A DNA stretch of 64,000 bases from CAXMQZ01 sp963707075 (lineage in GTDB: Bacteria > Acidobacteriota > Thermoanaerobaculia > Multivoradales > JAHEKO01). Under the pieces are notes generated by a model. It was not told the origin of the DNA, did not search any database, and saw only the letters and a program-made list of their open reading frames with translations. The position numbers and the translations under genes were made by a program. This document shows, one piece after another, positions 44,238 through 51,514 of this stretch (positions are counted from its first letter, which is position 1; each line of letters opens with the position of its first letter). The stretch is from the NCBI GenBank assembly GCA_963707075.1, contig CAVPOX010000033.1, positions 1-64,000 on the forward strand, read 5' to 3'.

Positions 44238-46135
44238 TGTGCGGAATCACCGGTATCGCCGCGGCCCGGGGACCGGCTCCGGAGCTATCCAGACTCCAGG
44301 CGATGAATGGCGTCCTGGAACATCGGGGCCCTGACGATGCGGGGTACCACCTGCAAGGCGGGGTCGGTTTCGGCATGCGCCGTCTCTCCATCATCGATCT
44401 GGCGACCGGAGGGCAACCGCTACACAACGAATCGGGGTCTGTTTCGGTCGTCTTCAACGGCGAGATCTACAACTTCAGGGAGATTCGCGCCGACCTCGAG
44501 AGTCGCGGCCACCGCTTTTCAACGCACTCCGATGGCGAGGTGATCCCTCATCTCTGGGAGGAATCGGGGCCGGCTTTCGCCGATCGACTCAACGGGATGT
44601 TCGCCATCGCGCTGCACGATGCGGACAGCGACAAGGTCGTGCTTGCCCGGGACCGCGTCGGTATCAAGCCCCTGTTCTGGTCCTGGCAGCGGGGGCGGCT
44701 GGTCTTCGGCTCAGAAATCAAGGCGATCCTGGCGGCGGGCGAGGTCGATCCGCAGCTCGATTTCGACGGGCTGGGACAGCTCCTGGCGTGGGAGTACGTC
44801 CCCGCGCCGCGAACGCTCTTCAAGAACATCTTCAAGCTCGAGCCCGGACACCTCCTGATGCTCGACCTCGGCGAAGCGTCCATCACTGACTCGACGTGGT
44901 GGGACTTGGCCAAGCTTCTGGAGGCCGGGCCCTCCAGCTCCAGGCAGTCGGCAACTTCGCCACACGTCCTGGCAGACCGCCTCGACCTCGCGGTCTCCCA
45001 AGCGACTCGACGGCAGCTGATCAGCGACGTGCCACTCGGAGCCTTTCTGTCAGGCGGGGTCGACAGCTCCCTGGTCGTGGCCGGGATGGGGCAGGCCAGG
45101 GCCTTCAGCATCGGCTTCGGTGACGCCTCGTACGACGAGACTCGCTGGGCCGCACAGGTCGCGGAGCACCTGGGTGTCAGCCACCGCGTGGAACAGATCA
45201 CGCCGGATGCCGCAGCCCTGTTCGACCGACTCATGGTTTATCTGGACGATCCCATCGGCGACTTCTCGATCTTCCCGACCTTTCTTGTCTCCGAGCTCGC
45301 CCGGCAGGAAGTCAAAGTCGTGCTCTCTGGCGATGGTGGCGATGAGTTGTTCGGAGGCTACGAGACCTACGTCGCGCAGAATCTGGCCAGACGGCTCGGC
45401 TGGCTGCCGCGATCGTTCAAGGAGGGGCTGCTACCTCGAGTCGCTTCCCGGATCGCACCCAGACCCGTCAAGAAGGGGCTTGTCAACAAGGCCAAGCGGT
45501 TTCTGGAAGGCTTGCAGCACCCCGAAACCTTGGCGCACGCACGCTGGCGCCTGTTTCTGGGACCCGAGCAGCTGGTCAGGCTATTGACACCAGCGGCCAC
45601 GGAGCAGATGCAGATCCCTGTCACCGAGCATATCGATCGGCTGCGTGGCCAGGTTGGGCATCTGCCGTCTCTGGACCAGGAGTTGTATGTCGATTTCCGC
45701 AGCTATCTGCCGGACAACTGTCTGGTCAAGGTCGACCGCATGTCGATGGCCACATCCCTCGAGGTTCGAGTTCCATTGCTCGACAACGCCGTGATCGAGA
45801 CCGGCTTCGCGCTGCCCCCGAGCCTCAAGGTAGAAGGTGGAAGGACCAAGGTCCTGTTGAAAGAGGTCGCCTCACGGCACCTTCCCCGGAGCTCGGTCTA
45901 CCGGCCCAAGGAGGGCTTCAGCATGCCGATGAAGGATTGGCTTCGCCAGGAATTGCGACCACAGATGGAGGATCTGCTCTCCGGCGATCACCTCCGGCAG
46001 CAAGGGCTCTTCGAGGTCGACGAGGTCGATCGGCTCATGGCAGAGCACCTCGCCCGTAGAGCCAACCACAGCCATGTCCTGTGGAGCCTGATGGTCTTTC
46101 AGGACTGGAGTCAGCGATGGACGGTGTCGATTTGA
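44237..46135 (+). CDS. Asparagine-synthase-like glutamine amidotransferase 2
   Basis: A protein of 632 aa. GATase II domain with MCGITGIA (Cys2 present), EHRGPDDAGYH and VFNGEIYNFREIRADLES. The synthase domain has VPLGAFLSGGVDSSLVVAGM (SGGxDS PP-loop) and SGDGGDELFGGYETYV. It is related to the enzyme at 37238 but clearly divergent. The stop overlaps the GlpD-like gene by 19 bp. The likely job is amidation of a sugar carboxylate or a glycan-linked amino acid. Presence of two in head-to-head operons is unusual. Confidence 0.9.
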   Translation: MCGITGIAAARGPAPELSRLQAMNGVLEHRGPDDAGYHLQGGVGFGMRRLSIIDLATGGQPLHNESGSVSVVFNGEIYNFREIRADLESRGHRFSTHSDGEVIPHLWEESGPAFADRLNGMFAIALHDADSDKVVLARDRVGIKPLFWSWQRGRLVFGSEIKAILAAGEVDPQLDFDGLGQLLAWEYVPAPRTLFKNIFKLEPGHLLMLDLGEASITDSTWWDLAKLLEAGPSSSRQSATSPHVLADRLDLAVSQATRRQLISDVPLGAFLSGGVDSSLVVAGMGQARAFSIGFGDASYDETRWAAQVAEHLGVSHRVEQITPDAAALFDRLMVYLDDPIGDFSIFPTFLVSELARQEVKVVLSGDGGDELFGGYETYVAQNLARRLGWLPRSFKEGLLPRVASRIAPRPVKKGLVNKAKRFLEGLQHPETLAHARWRLFLGPEQLVRLLTPAATEQMQIPVTEHIDRLRGQVGHLPSLDQELYVDFRSYLPDNCLVKVDRMSMATSLEVRVPLLDNAVIETGFALPPSLKVEGGRTKVLLKEVASRHLPRSSVYRPKEGFSMPMKDWLRQELRPQMEDLLSGDHLRQQGLFEVDEVDRLMAEHLARRANHSHVLWSLMVFQDWSQRWTVSI

Positions 46136-47589
46136 TCGACCGCAATCCGGAGGCGGCCACTGAAGTCCGATACGACCTGACGGTCTTGGGCGGCGGGGTC
46201 TACGGCATCGCGCTTTGCCTCGAGGCCTCGCGTCAGGGGCTCAGGACACTCCTCGTTGAGAGGAACGATTTTGGCAGCGAGACCAGCTGGAACAGTCTGC
46301 GTATCCTGCACGGAGGACTGCGCTACCTCCAGACGATGGATCTCGCCAGATTTCGGGAGTCCGTCGCTGCGCGTCGAAATTGGATCCTCACGTACCCGGA
46401 GCTGGTGAATCCGTTGCCCTGTGTGATGCCTCTCTACGGTCAGGGGCTGAAGAGGCCAGGGGTCCTGCGCCTGGCCTTGGCCGCCAATCATCTGCTGTCA
46501 GCCAACCGCAACCGAGGAGTGCGTGACGATCGTCGACTGGCAGCAGGCACCGTCTTGTCGCCACAGGAGCTCCGCCAACTGTTCCCGACTCTCGACCTTG
46601 GCGGTGCCAAGGCCGGTGCCCTCTGGTACGACGCCATGATGCCCAGCTCCGAGCGCATTCTCATGGAAATGCTCAGGTGGGCTGCCGCCTGCGGTGCAAC
46701 GTGCCTGAACTATGTCGAAGCCGACCGACTCTCGAGCGACGGAACCCGCGTTGGCGGCGTCATCTGCCGAGACCGGACAACGGACAGGGAGCTCCGGTTC
46801 TCCACCCGGGCCGTCGTTTCGTGTGTGGGACCCTGGAGTCGGCAGCTGCTGGGCAAGAGCTCCCAACACACCTCCGACCTCTTTCGTCCCTCGCTCGCAC
46901 TCAATCTTCTGCTGGACCGCGAGAGTCTCGGCGAGGCTGCTATCGCGGTTACAGCCAAAGGCAACGATGCGGGGGCCTTCTTTCTCTGCCCCTGGCAGGG
47001 ACGCATCCTGGCAGGCACCTTTCACGCCGCACTGCCAAATGACCCAAAAGACGATCTCACGCAGATCCGTGAACGTTCGGTGAAGCAGTTCCTCGATCAG
47101 CTCAACAGCGCCCTCCCTGAGCTCCAGCTGACCCAGGATGCCGTCCTGCTGGTCCAGGCGGGGCAGCTCCCTGCCAGGTCGAACGGTTCGACCGAGCTGG
47201 CCAATCGCCCGGTATTCCTCCATCTCGGGGACCTCGATGCGCCGAGCGGCCTCTTCGCCCTTTCTGGAGTGAAGTTCACCACCGCACGTCAGGTTGCGGA
47301 GCAGGCCGTGAGGGGCCTTCACCACTATCTCGGCTTGCCCTCTCGTACCCAGCCGAGTATCGCCCGGCCCGAGGTTCGGACGATCCCGACCTGGGAGGAA
47401 TTTTCCGCCCTGTCGCAGGCCGACGCCGAAAAATCTCGCCAGATCCTGCTCGACATCGTCCGCCGAGAGAGTGTGCAGAATCTGGAAGATTTGATGCTGC
47501 GCCGCACAGCGTGGTGGGCCACCCGCCAAAGCGAGCTCGAAGGTCGGACGCGGAAGGTCTCGCGGCTCCTCGGCCACGCGCTCGCCTAG
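46117..47589 (+). CDS. GlpD-like FAD-dependent glycerol-3-phosphate dehydrogenase homologue
   Basis: A protein of 490 aa from the ATG at 46117, inside the end of the amidotransferase. The FAD-binding GxGxxG motif is VLGGGVYGIALCLEASRQG and the family signature is VERNDFGSETSWNSLRILHG, followed by GLRYLQTMDLARF. A central DAO domain includes VVSCVGPWSRQLL; the C-terminal extension is about 90 residues. GlpD oxidises glycerol-3-phosphate to DHAP at the membrane, passing electrons to quinone. Its place as the last gene of a glycan operon suggests it may act on a glycerol-phosphate or similar polyol phosphate linked to the polymer. This role is an inference. Confidence 0.8.
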   Translation: MDGVDLIDRNPEAATEVRYDLTVLGGGVYGIALCLEASRQGLRTLLVERNDFGSETSWNSLRILHGGLRYLQTMDLARFRESVAARRNWILTYPELVNPLPCVMPLYGQGLKRPGVLRLALAANHLLSANRNRGVRDDRRLAAGTVLSPQELRQLFPTLDLGGAKAGALWYDAMMPSSERILMEMLRWAAACGATCLNYVEADRLSSDGTRVGGVICRDRTTDRELRFSTRAVVSCVGPWSRQLLGKSSQHTSDLFRPSLALNLLLDRESLGEAAIAVTAKGNDAGAFFLCPWQGRILAGTFHAALPNDPKDDLTQIRERSVKQFLDQLNSALPELQLTQDAVLLVQAGQLPARSNGSTELANRPVFLHLGDLDAPSGLFALSGVKFTTARQVAEQAVRGLHHYLGLPSRTQPSIARPEVRTIPTWEEFSALSQADAEKSRQILLDIVRRESVQNLEDLMLRRTAWWATRQSELEGRTRKVSRLLGHALA

Positions 47590-48073
47590 CCCTATCCGAT
47601 AGCTCTCGAGCGTCTGTCACGTCTCCGGCCCGGTCGGAAGAATCTACCGGCCCTGGCGGGTCCAGGGTCGGGAGGATTTCCCCACCATGGCCTCACTCTT
47701 TTCGCGCAAACTCTCAGATCTCTTTAGACAAGGTAGCTTACAGACATCGCCGGATCAGGCATCGAACTTGCTCTCTCGCCAGTCGTGTATGTGTCTTCAC
47801 CCTCGGCTCGCTGCCACCTCGGGAAAACCACCTCTGTGTTTGCAGGTCAATCACACCCTGTGGACTATCTAACTGACTTGCATCTGGCAGACATCAGACA
47901 CTGACCACTCACTGGAAGCCTTGTCTAGGACCCGGCCATGCCGTCGAGCCAATTGATGACCGTCTACCTCTCGTTCGGCCACGCTGACAGATATTCGCCT
48001 ATAGCTCTATGACTGTTGACCGATCAACGAACGCCAACCAAAACTAGACGCCCTTTCCCCGCGAGACTCGTTC
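47590..48073. other. 484-bp intergenic stretch without a convincing gene
   Basis: No ORF with coding character was found here, and no homologue of the tiny membrane proteins. It precedes the signal peptide of the propeller gene at 48074, and no perfect inverted repeat with a T-run was seen. A TTGACC at about 48015 could be a -35 element, but no good -10 follows. It may contain the promoter and leader for the 48074 gene. Confidence 0.5.
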
Positions 48074-50285
48074 ATGAAGATGATTTCCCTGCCGTTCTTT
48101 CGACACCTTCCCAAATATTCACTTTTTGCTCTAGGCGCGACCTGCGCGCTACTCGCAGCCCCGACGATGCTCGAGGCAGCCAGCGACCCAATAGAGATCC
48201 CGGCTCAGACCGACTGGACGGACCACGGCTGGATTCTGAACCCCGGTTCCAACGGCAGCTGGGACAAGTACCTCAACGGGATGTTGACCGCGTCGGTCGT
48301 CAAGAAGGCCGGTGTCTACTACCTCTACTATGGTGGTGCTTGCTGCTACAGCTCATCACTCGATTCGGTGGTGGACCGCGCCATAGGCGTCGCGACGAGC
48401 ACAGACGGCATCAACTTCACCAAGTATTCGGGCAACCCGGTCATCACCTGGCAGCCCAAGAACGGCGACGAAGAAGGGGCTGCCTCGGGTGCCGCAGTCC
48501 TCGATCCCAATGGCCAGATCGTCATCTATTACGGCGCCAACACCGAAGAGAGCGCGACAACGGTCACCGCCGACGCCCGAATTGCCGTCTCCAGCAACGG
48601 CAAGAGCTTCACGGACAAGGGGATCGTGCTGAATCACAAGGACAATTCAATCTGGGGCTCCGGGGATGAGCTGTTCCCGATCATCGCCTTCGAAGATGCC
48701 GGGAAATGGTTCCAGTACTACCTGCCCAATGGGACGCCGCAGGGCCGCACGCTCGGCGTAGCCTGGGGTCCCGGCCGCAGCAGTCTGAGCAACTCGGCAG
48801 GCGCTCGAGACGGCAAGGCGATTCAGGCTTGGGGTGTCGGTGGCGGCGCCATCAAGATCGCCGACGGCACTTACGCCCTGTTCCTCAACGACGTGCGCGT
48901 TCCCGAAGACCGAGGTGCGCATCGTCTCGACCTCCGATCCGACGACACTGAGCAAACCCGTCGAGGTGTATCAGTGGCCAGACGTGGCGCAGTTCACGGT
49001 CTTCCTGGATACCGAAGTCAACACCTGGTTCATGTATTACCGGAACGCTGCGCAGAATCGCTACGGAGTCAAGACGGCACCAGCGGCTGAAAACAGCGCC
49101 TCGTCACCGCCATCACAGGTCACAGGCTTCGGTGTGGGCGGTGTCACGTCGTCATCCGTGGATCTGAGCTGGAATCTTTCTACGGACGAAGACAGCAGCA
49201 ACTATCGCTACCGAATCTACCGGGGAGGTCAGCTGGCTGGATCGACAACCTCCGGAATCTTCACGGACACGGAGTTGGCTGCCGGCACCACCTACAGTTA
49301 TCAGGTCAGCGCGATAACCCAGGACGGTGTCGAAGGACCCAAGAGCGTCAAGCGAACGGCCACGACTCTGCTGCCGGCTCCCGACACTCCCTCGCAGGTC
49401 GTCGGTCTGGCGATTGGCGCGGTGACCACTTCCTCGATCGATCTCAGCTGGAATGCCTCCCAGGACCCGGACAGTGGAAGTTATCGCTATCGTGTCTATC
49501 GCAACGGCAAGCTCGTGGCGACGAAGTCCGCGACATCCTTCAAGGACAGCGGGCTCGAGTCCGGAACGCTCTACAGCTACCAGGTCAGTGCTTTGAATCA
49601 AAGCAACGTCGAAGGGCCAAAGAGTGGCAAGAAGTCGGCGACGACTCTGACCACCGTCAGCGACCCGCCTTCCAGGGTCAGTGGCCTGACTATCGTCGAC
49701 ATTACGACCGAGACGCTCTACTTGACCTGGAATCCTTCCGACGATCCCAATGCAGCGGACTATCGGTATCGCATTTATCGCGATAGCCAGCTCATCGCCA
49801 CCCAGTCCTCTGCATCCTTCCGCGATTCTGGACTCACACCCGGAACAACCTACGGCTATCAGGTCAGCGCAGTCGACAGAAGCGAAGTGGAAGGGCCAAA
49901 GAGCTACAAGGAATCGGCGACGACGGCCACTCAGGTGGGTACGGCCCCCTCCATCGTAAGAGGCTTGGGCTTCTCTGCAGTCGACTCGACATCCATCGAT
50001 CTGACCTGGGATGCCTCCAAGGACCCCAAGAGCAACGGGTATCGCTACTACGTCTATCGCTGGGGAGAATTGATCGGCGTCACCCGCAAGACCACCTTCA
50101 GAGATATCGATCTCACGCCAGATACGCGCTACCTCTACCAGGTCAGCGCAGTCAGCGAGGATGGCGTTGAAGGTCCTTTGAGCCAAAAGCGACGCGTCAG
50201 CACCGATGAGGGAGCGGGTCCCGCGTTTTTCGCCGACGGGCTGGAATCCGGCAACTTCAAGGCCTGGAGCAGTGTCAGGCGCTGA
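48074..50285 (+). CDS. Secreted beta-propeller + four FN3 protein (paralogue 3, frameshifted)
   Basis: Signal peptide MKMISLPFFRHLPKYSLFAL...EAA at the start. The propeller region (codons about 35-330) contains WTDHGWILNPGSNGSW, YYLYYGGACCYSSSLDSVV, YYGANTEESATTVTADARI and IWGSGDELFPI. At 48902-48904 one extra C moves the frame (VPEDRG versus VPKTEVR); the other frame then continues without a break. Joined length is about 735 aa. Four FN3 domains follow in tandem (49113-50228), then FFADGLESGNFKAWS at the C-terminus. The tail matches the beta-helix protein at 24422. It is probably a surface glycan-binding or glycan-cleaving protein. The same break in a living cell would truncate it, so sequence error is favoured. 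Confidence 0.78.
49113..50228 (+). repeat. Four tandem FN3 repeats with exact 279-bp period
   Basis: Equivalent codons start at 49113 (S-Q-V), 49392 (S-Q-V), 49671 (S-R-V) and 49950 (S-I-V), i.e. exactly 279 bp (93 codons) apart in all three steps. Each unit carries L.W..S.D, YRYR/YYV.R and Y.YQVSA.....VEGP. Units 2 and 3 are the most alike. The constant period with diverged sequence points to old tandem duplication under length constraint. Confidence 0.85.
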
Positions 50286-50440
50286 GACCCGCGCTTCCGG
50301 GCCTTAGGCCCCATAGACGGATAGAAAACTGACTCTTCTCGGTGAGCCACTCAACGTGGTTCTGCTAGGGTTGCGGGTGACGAGTCGACCTGCTCAACTT
50401 TTCCCCCGCGCAAGATCGCCGAATCTGGAGACCACTGGGT

Positions 50441-51466
50441 TTGAAGCTACTACTGACAACGGTTATCCGGCATTCGAAGGTGGGAGAGGACATCACTGGC
50501 CGGGTCATCGAGCTGGAGTGGCCCTCGGGCAAGATTCTCCGTCAGTTTCCTACTCCCGACCCACTCCACCCCACCTCGAATCTCAATCCGCGAGGGGGGC
50601 TGCGTGGTGGCAGAGGGGTCAAGTTCTTCGATCGGCGATACTTCGTCGCAAACTACGACACTGTCTACATCTACAACCAGGATTGGCAACGGGTCGGCCA
50701 GGTATCCCATCCGCTCTCGGTCGACATTCATGAGATCGATGTCGATGAGGAGGGCATCTGGGTCACCTGCTCACGCTGCGACCTGGTTCTCCAGCTCGGG
50801 TTCGACGGAGAGCTGCGCAGAAAGTGGCATATTTCCGATTCGACCGACCTGGTGAGGCGTTTGAAGATCCAGCAGCTGCCACTCGATCTGACCCTGGACT
50901 ACCGCCGAGCCGCTCCCGACGGTATCGACCAGACCCACCTCAATTCCATTCAGCTGGTCGATCGAGGAGTCGTCTGCCTGAATCTAGGACGGGTCATTCC
51001 ACTGACGGCCAGGCGCAATCTCGTTCTCAAGTTGATGGGACATCGAAGTCCCAGTGCCATGGGAAGATTCGAACGGCAGCTGCTCAGTCGATTGCAGGGC
51101 GTCTCCTCCGTCATCCTCAAACTCGATCTCACCCAGCCAGAAAGGGTCGAGATCCTCGCACAGATTCCGACCCTTCGGCCGAGCCACAACGGCGTAATGC
51201 TCGATGCCGACAAGCTCGCACTGGCTCACGAGACCGGATTCCTCCAGATCATCCGGCCGGGACGAACCCGTCCGACTTTTTCTATCGAGGTACCTGGCAA
51301 CTGGCATAGAGGGCTGACCAAACTCGACGGTGAGCGTGTGGTCGTCGGCACTGGACCTTGTGGGCTGGTGGAATTGAACCTGAGAAGCAGAGATGTCGGA
51401 CCTTCCCTGCAGCTCTCGGGCGATCCCAACGAATCCGTCCATGGACTCACCACAGTCGAAGACTGA
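50441..51466 (+). CDS. Probable beta-propeller protein of unknown function
   Basis: A protein of 341 aa from a TTG with GGAG about a dozen bases upstream. There is no signal peptide. Repeating YxYN/GxI-type short strands (VYIYNQDWQRVGQV, GIWVTCSRCDLVLQLGFDGELRR, GVVCLNLGRV, ETGFLQIIRPGR, RVVVGTGPCGLVELNL) suggest a six- or seven-bladed propeller. No catalytic motif is visible and no family is recognised. It stands between the secreted propeller protein (48074) and the lyase-like gene on the opposite strand; function may be linked to glycan handling, but this is weak. Confidence 0.55.
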   Translation: MKLLLTTVIRHSKVGEDITGRVIELEWPSGKILRQFPTPDPLHPTSNLNPRGGLRGGRGVKFFDRRYFVANYDTVYIYNQDWQRVGQVSHPLSVDIHEIDVDEEGIWVTCSRCDLVLQLGFDGELRRKWHISDSTDLVRRLKIQQLPLDLTLDYRRAAPDGIDQTHLNSIQLVDRGVVCLNLGRVIPLTARRNLVLKLMGHRSPSAMGRFERQLLSRLQGVSSVILKLDLTQPERVEILAQIPTLRPSHNGVMLDADKLALAHETGFLQIIRPGRTRPTFSIEVPGNWHRGLTKLDGERVVVGTGPCGLVELNLRSRDVGPSLQLSGDPNESVHGLTTVED

Positions 51467-51514
51467 CAGGCCTCTACAAGCTCGGGCATTCGCTGGATGA
51501 GATGCCAGCCTGGC

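Noticed and set aside
28902..47589. Exosortase/Wzy polymerase in the main locus
   Set aside because: None of the polytopic proteins shows the exosortase active-site pattern or a Wzy-type large periplasmic loop; the flippase is the only clear export component.
48010..48035. Sigma70 promoter with TTGACC before the propeller gene
   Set aside because: There is no acceptable -10 element at the right distance; marked only as an open question.
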